DNA of 64,000 nt from Nyssa sinensis. Its lineage: Eukaryota; Streptophyta; Magnoliopsida; Cornales; Nyssaceae. The notes beneath the pieces are model-generated. The model searched no databases and was not told where the DNA came from. It was given only the letters and a program-made list of their open reading frames with translations. Below, piece after piece: positions 24,528 through 35,572 of this stretch. Position 1 is the stretch's first letter, and each line of letters begins with the position of its first letter. The stretch is taken from the NCBI GenBank assembly GCA_008638375.1, contig CM018035.1, positions 23,572,307-23,636,306 of the forward strand. Reading direction: 5' to 3'. Position numbers and translations under genes: made by a program.

Positions 24528-24835
24528 ATATAGAGTGGGTTGTAGAGATAGAGACATAGTGCTACAACTATGAGAGAGAGAGAGAGAGAGAGAAATAAAG
24601 AGGAAAGAGAATAAATAGATTACAGTAAGAGAGAGAGAGAGAGGAGTGAAGTGAAAGGTTAAAAAATGTTGACTTTTAATACTTTATAATATTTAATGAT
24701 AAGGGTGATTTAGTATTTTTACAATTTCCTTCATAGTCGTTTACCTAATAGTGACATGGGGGCAAATGTTATTTTAGAAACTTTAGGGGCAGTTTCTACA
24801 ATTGTCAGAAACCCTATAGGGTAAGTGTAATTATC
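22375..24835. mobile_element. MULE-like non-autonomous DNA element with imperfect inverted ends
   Basis: The ends are inverted: GATAATTACACTT at 22375-22387 equals the reverse complement of 24823-24835. Further in, TTTTTAAAATAACACTGTCACCC on the left side aligns with the reverse complement of about 24750-24775 on the right, with an extra stretch on the right. Such GATAATTACACTT ends are typical of Mutator-like families in plants, from memory of the style and not from a search. No clear 9-bp duplication is visible (AGAATTTGG against TCGAAGAAA) and no transposase is encoded. The interior holds AT-rich DNA, a GGT/GGC-rich stretch (24130-24430) and GA microsatellites. Confidence 0.5.
24474..24521. 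repeat. GA microsatellite
   Basis: About 24 uninterrupted GA units. A second shorter run lies at about 24571-24593 and a third near 24629-24641. All are inside the MULE-like element. Confidence 0.9.
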
Positions 24836-24849
24836 TCGAAGAAATTTTA

Positions 24850-25235
24850 AGTACTCAACTTAACAAAGTCATATTCCAATTATTTATGGTTGGTTACATA
24901 CATTCTATCTCTCCATTATTCTCTATTTAAGGCTATTTTCTTCATTAAACCATATATTATCATATCTTTTTTTAACTATATCTACCAAAGTTAATTTTAG
25001 TCTCCCTCGCCTCCTAGCACTGACTCTTAATATTAACCATGTTGTTCTTCATTATTGGTACATTTATTGGTCTTTGTTCTACATCACCATACCACTTTAA
25101 CTATTTTTATCTCATTTTATCTCCTATAGGTGCTACTTTTACCTTCTCACGAATATGTTCATTTTTAATTCTATCTTTCTGGTCTTATAGAACATCCATC
25201 TCAACATCCTTATTTCGATAATACTCATCTTAGAC
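24850..25235 (-). pseudogene. L1-type LINE reverse transcriptase C-terminal fragment
   Basis: Minus-strand reading from 25230 gives EIRMLRWMFYKTRKIELKMN, then after a frameshift EKVKVAPIGDKMR, LKWYGDVEQRPINVPI and, further on, RRRGRLKLTLVDIVKKDM and IALNRE-stop-WRDRMYVTNHK. This order (MLRWM..., VAPI.DKMREN.LRW.GHV, RR.GRPK.T....I.KD, D..EWR.RI) is the well-known C-terminal tail of plant L1 LINE ORF2 proteins. It carries at least one frameshift and several stops. Upstream RT sequence is absent: similarity stops at about 25236, so it is a short orphan fragment. Confidence 0.75.
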
Positions 25236-25880
25236 AGAAGTTTTAAGTGAAGATTGTAAATGTAGGTTGGGTGTACTATGAAAGTGCTCATGGATTTGAG
25301 TGTGTTTGCTTTGGTATGTGTTTTTAAACGTGTAAACTTTTATTTGTTTACTACTAGGTTACCTCGTCACAGTGGGTTTTTTACCCTTCATTTTGAAGGG
25401 TTTTTTCTCACTTTAAATTTTTGTCTTTTTGTGTGTGATTTCCTTTTATTATTATCGTGTATAGATGTTATAACTCACAATACTCATGAATTGTTTCACT
25501 AAAACTTGTTAACCATATCATAATTAAAAGGAGTAATTAAATTTCAATGAGATTTTCTTGAGTTAAATTGGTTTAATTCTGAAAGAACTCACCAAAGTTA
25601 CAAGTTAAATTCACATGCATAGAGGTAACAAGCTTGTCTTATACAATTTCTATCTTGTTTATGCAATAATAAAGGGGTTCTAGATAGGTTCATTTTGTGT
25701 TAAAATCTAGAAAATTCTAGTGTGTATCATTAAAGGGCTAGCCCATTTGGTCATTCATGCCTCCTCTAAAAGCGAGATTGTGGGTTCAAGTTTTACTCTT
25801 CACTAAGGACATATGAGTTATTTCCACCCAATTTTGTGTTGAGTTGAGTTGGGTTATTTGTCTAAGGCCCATATTAAATA
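25236..25880. other. Intergenic DNA with a possible SINE-like segment
   Basis: Mostly AT-rich DNA without a recognisable gene. At about 25738-25800 there is a possible Pol III promoter pair: TAGCCCATTTGGTCATTCATG (A-box-like, compare TAGCTCAGTTGG) and GGGTTCAAGTTTT (B-box-like), about 50 bases apart. That spacing fits a tRNA-derived SINE. No 3' tail or target duplication was located. The open frames at 25039-25502 are shadows or chance. Confidence 0.3.
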
Positions 25881-25888
25881 GGCTCTTG

Positions 25889-27400
25889 CAATGGTGGACT
25901 TGCGGGGGCCACTGCCCTTGCAAAAATTTGAGAAATTTATCTTTCGTATTAGATATTTATAGTAATTTTGAAATGGCCCCTCAAAAGTTGTAATATTTTT
26001 ATGACAGCCCCTAAATTGTCCCCCCCCCCCCCCCAACAGTTTTGAAATTATATAACTTTTTTTTTTGCTAAATTAGTAAGAGGGTGTCCTAAGCCAGTTT
26101 ATGCACACCAGACTAAGTCTCCTACCCGCGAGAGCCAGGCCCATCTTTTAAGCTATAATTGCCGCCTCACATACACACACACACACACTCATTGTTGTTT
26201 GAAAAAAATTCAAACAAATGTTACAAACTTTTCCACAAAAAAGGGAGTCATCCATGTTTGAGGGATGTTTTTAATGATAGTATTTAGGACTTGAGGGTAG
26301 AGTCATAGAAAGTAAAGTTTGAACTTTGAAGAAAAGTCTCCAACACTCCAAGTAGTCTCTAACGATTTTAATTTTTTGGGCTATAAAAAGTCTCAACTAT
26401 TACAAAAAACTTAGGGTTTTTCAAATGACAACAAAAAATGCTCATATTAGATAACAACTCAATCCAAAATCAGGTAAATTCTCATCCTCCTCTCTTTCTC
26501 TCCCTCTCTCTCTCTCTCTCTCTCTTTCTCTTCCTTTCTGACATCTTTATCATCGGATTTTTTTTATCATAATTAACTTCTAATTATTATTTTTAAGTAT
26601 TTTGTCTCACTTATGTTAATTTTTCTTGTTCTTAAATATGAACTTTTTTTCCTGTTATTTTTGTTTTTACATTCAAATAAAAAATCAAATATGTGTATTT
26701 TCCTTTCCACTTTTTACAGGCAATCAAATGAAGGGTTTTAGCTTGTTTATTGCAAATTTTCTAAATTACAATATAGTTGTTAATCTGAGCACATGGAAAC
26801 CGAGAGAGAATTTGCACGTGAGCATATTGTTTGTCTTTAAATAAATAATATCTATACAATTAGAATTCACCCCAATTAATAACTAGGATTTCCATGATGA
26901 ATTGATGCCATGAGAAAAATGACACGGTTATAAAATGTTGCTTTGATGAATTGATGTCTTGAATATAATTGTACAAAATTATAAATTATTCTTAGATGAA
27001 TTGATGTTGTGAGAATAATAGTAGAAAGTTATAAATTAATAATTATTTGAAATGTTTGAATACTTTATTTTATGACTCTTTATACATTAATAAATATCCT
27101 TAAAAATACAAATAATGAGGGTTGAGATTTTTAGTAAAGTATTGAGATGTGTGCGATTTTTTCTAATTAGAGTGAATTTGAAAATTTAGATAAATATGGC
27201 CAAAACTATTATAATTGATGCCTTGTTTAAGAGAGGGATTCCTTTACATTTAAAAGTTAATGCATCAGTTTCCATTGAACCTTTAAATTCATGAGCGATG
27301 TTATATAGATATAACCTCTAGATACGTCTATTAATCTTATAAATTTATTAATGAGTAACTTTTGCCCCCCCTCTAAGCAAACCCTATAGGTCCGTCATTG
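25889..27400. mobile_element. Non-autonomous hAT element (1512 bp) with 8-bp duplication GGCTCTTG
   Basis: The ends are inverted: CAATGGTGGACTTG at 25889 and the reverse complement of the right end, CAATGACGGACCTATAGG, at 27400. Both flanks are the identical 8-mer GGCTCTTG (25881-25888 and 27401-27408). An 8-bp duplication with such GGxGGAC termini marks the hAT superfamily. The interior has a C run (26020-26034), a CT microsatellite (about 26503-26525) and AT-rich DNA, with no transposase, so mobilisation would need an enzyme supplied in trans. The identical duplication shows the boundaries are right. Confidence 0.85.
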
Positions 27401-27681
27401 GGCTCTTGCGTTAGATTGTAACACCCCGACCTAAAATACTCGGGTAATTTAGCTTGCATATTGAGATTAGAATTTTATAGTTTAATTTAGGCTATGAAAA
27501 ACCTGAGTGCCCCAGGACTATCCGGTCAAGGAACTCGATTGTACGAAAATACGTGTATATGTACATATGTATATATAAATTTAGAAATACATAAAAAAAT
27601 AAAGTTGTGTGAATGCAGAAGAAGGGGTGCAGAATTGTGAGGGGAGTGTCGGCTAAGTATGTGTGAGTGAGTGTGTGTTTT

Positions 27682-27687
<6 letters not shown>

Positions 27688-27724
<37 letters not shown>
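27688..27724. repeat. TA microsatellite in LTR G
   Basis: About 18 TA units. Comparable TA runs occur in the A, D and H LTRs (5405-5430, 17693-17715, 39933-39965). Confidence 0.9.
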
Positions 27725-27726
<2 letters not shown>

Positions 27727-28483
27727 CACAAAATATCAAGTGAGCATTAAATGAAAAGCTGGAAAAAAAAAATTTAGAGAAGAAGTCAAGAATGGGAGGA
27801 AGAAAGAGAGAGAGAGAGAGAGAGAAATTCGGCCAACTTTGGGCTTCCTATAAAACATGCACTAAGCATGCATTTGAAAGAGGAACAAGAAGCTGAGAGG
27901 TCTTAAGAGCACCTAGAAGTAAGAAACAGAGGAAAAAGAAGGGAGAAATAATAAGAAAAGATTAGAAAAATTCTTTGTATTTTTTTAGTTTTGATTTCTG
28001 GGTTTTCTTGTAAACTTGCAAAAAGCTTGGAACTAATTATATAGTTAAATTCTATAAAGAAAATGAAACACGTAGGAAGAAACTGTATGTAAAATGGTGA
28101 AGAAATGAAGAAGATATTAAAATTTATTGGAAAATGGATTTTTAGGAAAATTGGAAAGCTTAAGTTGCTATAAAATGGTGCCAAATTGTATTTTAGGGTG
28201 TTTAGAACTGAAAATAGTCTTTAAAACGATAAAAAAATGAAGCAAAATTAAAGAAAAAAATTGGACTTCAATGCAGTCCGGTCACCAGCACCGGAGAGGG
28301 TGACCGGAGCTGCACTGTTCAGGTCACCGAAAAGTCAGGGAAAGAGGAAAGGGGTGCCGGGTTGCGGGCCGGGTCGGGTTGGGACCCGCCCAGGCACAGT
28401 GACAAGCAATCTTAAGCTATGTCGTTTTGAGGCCTTAATGGTTTAATTGGAAATAGTTTTTTTGGAAAAATGGGAGAGTACTA

Positions 28484-28566
28484 CTGAGGTTAGGATTCGA
28501 ACCGCAAACCTTAGGCGTGTGGGCACTTATCCCCCATACGCCCACCACCGTGCCACTAAGGCACGT
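28484..28566 (-). other. tRNA-derived (SINE-like) motif in solo LTR G
   Basis: On the minus strand the segment reads GTGCCTTAGTGGCACGGTGG, then GGGGGATAAGTGCCCACACG, then CTAAGGTTTGCGGTTCGAAT-CC. It contains a near-perfect Pol III B box GGTTCGAATCC (28493-28503) and an A-box-like TTAGTGGCACGG (28548-28559), about 45 bases apart. It does not fold as an intact tRNA by eye, so it is more likely a tRNA-derived SINE fragment or a tRNA-like piece acquired by the LTR than a tRNA gene. Confidence 0.5.
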
Positions 28567-30837
28567 GTGGTTAATAACTGATATAATATATATATTATAT
28601 AATTAATTAATTTAATAAATTTATTTATTTAATTATTAAATTAGATCCGAATGTCCAAAATTTAGCAAATGAATAGTCTAAATTTATTATTTCGGACCTT
28701 TTAGATCCAATGGTAGAATTCGTTTTATGATACGTGGCTCCAAAAAACAAAGATACGTAAAAATATAAAATGACCATTTTGCCCTAGTACCCCTAAAGCC
28801 AAATAGAAGTCCGAGAGGATCTAAATTGACTTCTCTAACGTTATGGACTTAGTGGTGAGGTCCATATTAAGAAATAAAGTATAAAAAAATATGACATATA
28901 AATATGTAAAATTATGAAGACAACACTAAGGTTTAATGGAGCTACTAGAAGAGTATAATTAGAAAATAGAAATTAATTGCATAATACCTTAAATTGTGTT
29001 GTAGGTTAAGAGTGAATTAATACAACCATGGATGATTCAACTTGGAAGAAGAAGGTAACTGAAAGAAAAATAAACACTGCCAAGAAGGTGGAAATCCTCT
29101 GTTGGGAGCCGTTTATTATCCGGACTCCTATCGTTTTGATGGGATGACTGATGAAAGAAAAGGCTGCAAGGGAGCTGGTCGAAAGAACAGAAAGTGTGAG
29201 CGATAATTTTGAGGAAATTGAGTCGCCCGAAGCTATAGAATGAAGGTAGGATTTATGTTATCAATTTGATACAGAAGAACATTTTATATGTAAATGCAAC
29301 TTATAAATTGCTACAAGTAGTCCGATTAAGAAAAATAAAGCCTAACATAGGGATTAGGCTATACATAGTCTGAAAATAGGTTAAGATCACAAATTTGATG
29401 ATAATTGAAGTACATGTGAAATTTATGAAATTTTCATAAATTGTTTTAAGCTCATCAAAGGAAAGGGAAAGGCATATCAGTAGAGCTGACCCCGAAGTCT
29501 AAGGTGAGTAATCTTGTATTTGAAGTGGAGATTTAACTCCACGGATTTAAAGAAGTTTAAAGTTTAAAATATCCGAAGCATTTGAATTTCAAATCCAATA
29601 TCTATATGATTCCTATTTTGAAGTATTTCTGTTTCTTTAGAAAACCCTATTGTGACATGCTCAATGAATGGTTTCTACTACAGTTTTTCTTTAAAGTATG
29701 CTTCAGCATATCTTAGTTTAAAATGCTAAATTTTATTAAATGTTCTGAATTTGCATATTCCAAGTATTTGAAGACTCTATTATGAAGTCATGAACATCAT
29801 GTTTTGAATGCTTATAAAAGCATCTATTTGAAGAAGTTATGCATTACATGTTTTAAAATGCAACTAGAGGGAGGTCATGTTTTAATGTTTTAAATAGCAT
29901 CTATTTGTAAATGTTTTATATGCCTCCTGTTGCCACTGGTAATGCAAGATCATTGTGCATAAGCACTACGAGTGATATTGGGTCCCTTCGAAATCCAATT
30001 GACATAAAGAATGCCAGGTAAGCAGGATCTAATCCCCCAAGCATGAGATTTCTCAACAGGAAGTAACACTAAAGTCCGGTTCGAAACAGATTCTACTAAT
30101 GAAAGTGATAAGATGTTATGTTCAAAAATAGTAATACGTTTTACCCCTATTTTGATAAATGTAACTACATGTTTTGAAGTTTCTTTTATGGTATATTTGA
30201 AGAAGTACATGTTTAGCTTGAATACTTTAAATGTTTCAAAGCTATTTGTTTTAAAGAATGCATATATTTTGTATTTGAAGTATACAAGCAATTGGTAGTG
30301 ATTATTTTATAAACTTTCTTATACTAATCACTGCCGATTGAAAACCCATGACAAATACTGGAATTACTCACAAGTTTTTCATAAAGCTCATATGGATTTG
30401 TTACCCATGACTCTTTCAAGTGATGAAAATGATTAGGAGTCTGACCATTTTGATAAGAAGGCATAGGAAGCTCCCTATAGGATTAACATAGATGTAATAG
30501 GACCATGTGTTGGTCACTTTTGTATAAGTAGCTTTTAAACAATATTTTACTTAAGTCCCACGGGACAACCGAATATGTTTTATTTATAAAGTCTTGAAAG
30601 TTTTATTATGCTCTGAATGTATAATTATGTGTACCGTTCTAAAGAGTGACAGTACCGGGCAGATGTGTTGGAAATAAAAAAGAATAAAAGAAATTTTTTT
30701 TCATGCTTCCATAAACAGAAGCCGCACCGCTGTCCGACACCGTTACTTACATAGTCCACCCTAACGGCCCCCGGGCCGAAGGGTGGCGATCGCGATTCGG
30801 GATCCGCATAAGGTGGGTTTTAGGTCGTGACATAGGT

Positions 30838-31141
30838 TCTATCTTATAATTTGATTGAGTTTGTTATAATAGAATTGATTGAAATACATTAGTTGTAACA
30901 CCCCATTTCGTCTATATAAGAAAAAACAAATTGTAAGTATAAAATTCACAATTATAAAGTAGAAAAATCTGGTGTGTAAATTCGGGTGTGGATATGGACA
31001 TGGTTACCGAACAACTATCAAATCATTAATTGTTACATGAATTGAAGAATATGTCCTTGCCAAATTCATGTATGATAAATTGAACATAATAAGTAACATG
31101 TGAACATTTTTTAATGAATTAAATTTATATATGCTACATAC
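30838..31141. other. Intergenic DNA, possible LTR start fragment
   Basis: AT-rich. TGTAACACCCCATTTCG at 30895 looks like the start of a further LTR of the TGTAACACCCC type, cut off by the hAT element that begins near 31142. No gene was seen. Confidence 0.35.
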
Positions 31142-31339
31142 CTATGGGCGAATTTGTAATTGGGGGCCTGGGGGCAAGTGCCCCCAATGAAATATATAAA
31201 AAAAAAAATTAGTTTGGAATTTTTAAAAATTGTACAACTTGCTTGCCCCCACAAATAATATACTTAAAAAATTGCCCCCAGGCCCTCCAATACATTACTG
31301 TCAATCAGTGTTCTAACTTTTCACTTCGGTCAGCCACAT

Positions 31340-31521
31340 GTAATCGCAATTCCTCTTCTTTTTTTTTCTCTCTCTTTTCATTTTTCTCTTTCTCTCTCAC
31401 CTTTTTCGCCTCTCTTCTTGTAGACCTCTCTCTCCAGCTTTCTCTCTTTCTCTCTTTTCCTTTGTCCTTCTCTTTTTCCCTGTCTAGGTAGTTGTATGCC
31501 TCTCTCTTTTTCACACACACA

Positions 31522-31580
<59 letters not shown>

Positions 31581-31754
31581 CACTTTCGCTCTCTCCTTGT
31601 ACGTCAAGTCTTTCTCTCTCTCTCTCTCTCTCTGGGCCTTTCTATGTCAATCCCAAATTCTAATATTCAATCTTTTACCATTATTTTATGCCAAGTCTCT
31701 CTCTCTCTCTCTCTCTCTCTAGCTTTGTCTCTCACTCTCTACAAATTGCATCAG

Positions 31755-31793
<39 letters not shown>
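31340..31793. repeat. CT/TC microsatellite cluster in the hAT 5' region
   Basis: Long TC runs occur at about 31526-31575, 31615-31633, 31697-31719 and 31757-31793, with CT-rich sequence between them. The serine/leucine-rich and arginine/glutamate-rich open frames on both strands here are translations of this repeat and are not genes. Confidence 0.9.
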
Positions 31794-31797
<4 letters not shown>

Positions 31798-32099
31798 CAC
31801 CTTTTCTTTCTCCTATTGTTCTCACAAGAACTACAACCATCTCTAATCAGTAACCATTAAAATTTCAAAAGAGAAGAAATGTTAATTTATTTGAAGCACT
31901 TTTGGATAGTAGATTTCTGGTTATGTTTCATCTTCAAAATTTGAGGTATTAACTATTTTTTTTAATTTCAATTATCTTTTTTTAAGCATATTGGCCCTCA
32001 TTATCATGTATTTGTTTTTGTAATATCTTTAATTTTTTATGAGAAAATATATAAGCAAGTAAGAACAAAAATTGATGAATATTTAATTTCATATGTTTG

Positions 32100-34265
32100 T
32101 CATAATAATATTAAATGCAAGAATTTAACTTTTGGATCAATTATAGATAAATTTCTTAAAAGAAAATCAACATTGGAACAACCATCTTCAACTCAAGAAA
32201 GGGATGATCATGGAGATGACATAAGAAGTTGTTATAAGAAAAGTCATATTAACTTAGAAAATCTTCTTGCAGATCCTGAACTACGAGTCAAAATTTCAGA
32301 TTATCATCCTAATGATTGAGATGAAATTCGAAGAGCATATTATCAAAAAGGCTCATGTCAACCTTATGAGCATAATTTTCCACAAACTCTAATGAACAAG
32401 AAATTGCATCGTTTTAAGCTGGCTTGGTTTAAAGATTTTGGCGATTAGTTGGAGTATAGTATAGCCAAAGATGCCTATAATATAGTCAAAGATGCCATCT
32501 TTTACTTATATTGCTATTTGATGAGAACTGATATTGGCCAACAATATTCAAGTGGTGATTCATTCATAATTAGAGGATTTTCTAATTAGAAAAAAAAAGG
32601 AATATTGACAACTCATGTTGGAGACTCAACTAGTCCTCATAACCATGCTTATAGGAAGTGTCTAGAACTAATGAATCAAAAGCAACACATCAAAGTTGCT
32701 TATTCTAGGCAATCAGGTGAGGCTCGAAAGGAATATTGAATTTGTTTGACTGTAACTGTCGATTGTATTCGATTTCTTCTATGTCAAGGGTTAGCTTTTC
32801 ATGGTCATGTTGAGTTTGGGGATTCAAAGAATCAAGGAAACTTTCTTAAGCTTCTACACTTTCTTGTTGATCATAATGATATTATCAACAATGTTGTATT
32901 AAAGAATACTCCGAAGAATCTCAAAGAGGCAACACATGATATTTAAAAAAAAGATAGTCCACGCTGCTTCAAGTAGCTTGGAGATGATCAATTTTCAATT
33001 TTGATCGATGAAACTCGTGATGTATCAATCAAATAGCAAATGGCCTTTATATTGCGTTATGTGAACAAAAAAAGATGTGTCATTGAGCATTTTCTTGGAA
33101 TTGTGCATGTTGCTGATACAACTGTTTTATCACTTAAAGTAGCAATTGAGGCATTGTTGTCAAAGCATAGATTAAGTATCTCAAGATTTCATGGACAAGA
33201 TTATGATAGAGCTAGTAATATGAAAGGAGAATTCAATGGGCTTAAAAGCCTCATCATGAAAGAGAATGAATATGTATTTTATGTTCATTGCTTTGCTTAC
33301 CAGATTCAGTTGGCACTTGTAGCTATTGCAAAAAATCATAAACAAACTGCTTTGTTCTTTAATATTCTTGTTAAATGTTGTTGGGGCTTCATGTAAACGT
33401 CGAGATATTTTAAGAAAAAAATGAACTAGCAAAGTTGTTGATGCACTAAGAAAGGAAAATTTCTTGTGGGCATTGTTTGCATCAAGAAAGTAGCCTCTAA
33501 TAGGCTGGTGATACACGTTGGGGCTCATATTATGGTACTCTTATAAACTTGATTGTTATGGTCTCTTCTAGTTTTGATGTGCTTGAGGTTGTTGCAAATT
33601 ATGGTACAAACTCTGAGCAAAGAGGGGAAGCATGTGTGTTATTGGATTCAATTCAATCTTTTCATTTCGTATTCAACTTACACTTAATGAAAGGTGTATT
33701 AGGAATTATAAATGAATTGTCTCAAGCATTACAAAGGAAAGACCAGGTCATTGTAAATGCTATGAACTTTGTTCAAGTATCTAAGCAACGACTACAAATG
33801 ATAAGGGAAGATGGATGGGAAGCTTTACTCATTGAAGTTTCTTCTTTTTGTAGCAAACATGATATTGTTGTCCCAAACATGGATGATATATTTGTAGTTC
33901 GAGGTTGGCCACGACCTAAAGCTTAAGAAGTTACTAATTTGCATCATTATCGTGTTGGGTTATTTTACATGGTGCTTGATGTGCAACTTTAAGAGCTTAG
34001 CTCTCGTTTCATAGTAGCGAACACTAAGCTAAAGGTGTGGCTTGCCTAAGTCCAATTGGTTCATTCTCTGCTTTTAAGAAAGAGAAGTTGATTCGTCTTG
34101 CTCAAATGTACCCATCAGAATTTTTCACTATAGAGCTTATGACATTTGATAATCAACTTGAAACCTACATACTTGATGTGTGCTCTAACAATGAATTTTC
34201 ATAAGTTAAAGGAATTGTAGATCTTGCCAAGAAGTTAGTTAAGACAAAAAAGAATGTTATATACC
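32100..34265 (+). pseudogene. hAT transposase (TTF-zinc-finger/DUF4371 family), N-terminal and central part
   Basis: It reads as FLKRKSTLEQPSSTQERDD, then LADPELRVKISDYHPND, then KLHRFKLAWFKDFGD with IFYLYCYL (the TTF zinc-finger region). DUF4371 follows: HNHAYRKCLELMNQKQHIK, FLLCQGLAFHGHVEFGDS, GNFLKLLHFLVDHNDI and FSILIDETRDVSIK (first catalytic aspartate region). Next come GQDYDRASNMKGEFNGL, YVFYVHCFAYQIQLALVAIA and, at 33549-33926, a 125-residue stretch with NYGTNSEQRGEACVLLDSIQ. In-frame stops and frameshifts occur throughout (for example near 32317, 32448, 32590, 32739 and 32945). The family cuts and pastes DNA in the nucleus; this copy is inactive. The coding end at 34265 abuts element E. 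Confidence 0.85.
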
Positions 34266-35482
34266 TGATATACTACAAAGTGACAAACTAGTCTCCATGT
34301 GACACGTATGATTACAGACCAGTTAAAGCTCGACCATCCAGAGTAGACTCAGACACTCAGCCATCCAGAGAAGATTCATACACTCAGCCTCCAGATCTTA
34401 TAGATCGAAAACACACGCTTACCTCAAGCTCGGAAGGTGTTGCCCAACGTCCCCAAAGGGTTCCGAGCTCACCACTGCCTTGAACATCCTACCGAGTTAA
34501 GGAAAAGGAAACAGTCTTCAACAAGAAAACTGCCACTTACGGATATCTATCAAGCGTAGTGTCCAATATGCAAGGATCCAAATTTCGTTTCTTTTCCATC
34601 AAAACAGCTGAAACGTTTCCGTTTCTCAGGGAACCGAAACGAAACACTAGTGGAAATATCGAAATTCACATGTTTCCATGGAAACAAAATTGTTTCCGTG
34701 GAAACATACCGAAACTAGTGGAAACATACCGAATCAGAGGGAACATTTCTTTTGTATTAACAATAATTCTAGAAGTTTGTAAAAAATAATATCCATTTAT
34801 TTTTCGAGGATTAAAACTCAAAATTACAAGAAGATATTTCTATTATTTTTCCTAAAATAATAGAAAAGTAGTAGGAAAAATAAAGTGTAAAAAACAATTA
34901 TTTTAATACTAAGTTACTAATTATTATAAGTTTAAATCGCTATTTGTTTTACTTTTTATTTTATATGTAACTTGTGTCAAATTATCTAATTCGTGGATAT
35001 TACATAGTATATATCTATTATGTCATTTATCATGAATATGATGTATATGCCTTAAACATGCACAAATATTCAATAAATAGACTTATTTGTATAAATAAAT
35101 AAATTTTAAGTTATGTTTCCATTATGTTGCCAAAACGTTTTCGTTTTTGTTTTCGGACAAACCGAAACTACACATCGAAACTATATTTTGATCCTGGCCA
35201 ACATGGTAACTGCCACTCTCCGATGATCAAATCCCTACATTCATGGCTTCAAATCCTAATCAACTTAGGAAACCCACAGCTTATAAATAAAACCCTAAGG
35301 TACGCTATTACATTCATGCTCATTCTTTGGTTTACAATTACAGTCTTTCAGTTCAGTTTTATTGACTTAAGCATCGGAGCAGTTATCGCCGGAGCCAACC
35401 CGGTGGCCCTCTGATCCTTATCTTTGAGAGTTCCTAAAGCAATGGAGTTTGGAGCCCCTATCGACCAAAAAGTGCAGCATCA
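34266..35482 (+). repeat. 5' LTR of element E, interrupted by a hAT MITE
   Basis: It starts TGATATACTACAAAG and ends AAAAAGTGCAGCATCA. Removing the MITE and one copy of its duplication leaves 582 bp against 584 bp for the 3' LTR. The tail contains a run of short features found in all copies here (CCTAAGGTACGC, then CGGAGCCAACCCGGTGGCC near 35388). Confidence 0.9.
34571..35197. mobile_element. hAT-type MITE (627 bp) in the 5' LTR of E
   Basis: The flanks are CCAATATG (34563-34570) and CCAACATG (35198-35205), an 8-bp duplication with one mismatch; the intact 3' LTR has CCAACATG once at that site. The ends CAAGGATCCAAAT and CCAGGATCAAAAT (reverse complement of the right end) are imperfect inverted repeats. 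The subterminal parts are full of GGAAAC and GTTTCC copies in both orientations (34600-34750 and 35110-35185), as expected for transposase-binding repeats. No coding capacity. Confidence 0.85.
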
Positions 35483-35502
35483 GTTTGGTGCCGTATGTGG
35501 GA
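35483..35502 (+). promoter_or_regulatory. Primer-binding region of element E
   Basis: GTTTGGTGCCGTATGTGGGA directly follows the LTR end. TTTGGYGCCGTxTGTGGGA is the conserved leader start of this Tat group. I do not assign the tRNA. Element F has GTATGGCACCGTTTGTGG at the same place (61514). Confidence 0.7.
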
Positions 35503-35572
35503 ACGACAATCGTTCTTCTAACAAAAGTGTTCTACTTACAAACAAACTCATCCTCCTTCACGCTAAAGGACC

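Larger units (their letters stand above)
27417..30832 (+). mobile_element. Solo LTR G (3416 bp), Tekay-like
   Basis: It starts TGTAACACCCCGACC at 27417 and ends TTTTAGGTCGTGACA at 30832. The flanks TAGAT (27412-27416) and TAGGT (30833-30837) are a 5-bp duplication with one mismatch. No primer-binding site follows, so it is a solo LTR. The segment 29940-30110 (CAGGATCTAATCCCCC, then TTCGAAACAGATTCTACTAATG) matches the reverse complement of 36720-36830 in LTR H, so G and H are one family in opposite orientations. It holds a TA microsatellite (27688-27724), a GC-rich block (28275-28405) and an antisense tRNA-like motif (28484-28566). Confidence 0.82.

Noticed and set aside
26020..26034. C run as a possible assembly artefact or G-quadruplex
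   Set aside because: It lies inside a hAT element near its G/C-rich end; a plain homopolymer explains it, and nothing more can be supported.
28493..28503. Considered as part of a functional tRNA gene
   Set aside because: The B box is good, but the flanks do not form an acceptor stem by eye and the A box has an extra base.
31305..31853. Arg/Glu-rich and Ser/Leu-rich open frames, superficially like RS-type proteins
   Set aside because: They are translations of TC/GA microsatellites on both strands.
33040..33926. Considered as a domesticated host gene, because of its long conserved stretches
   Set aside because: In-frame stops before and after, hAT ends around it and the split by E show it is a dead transposase.
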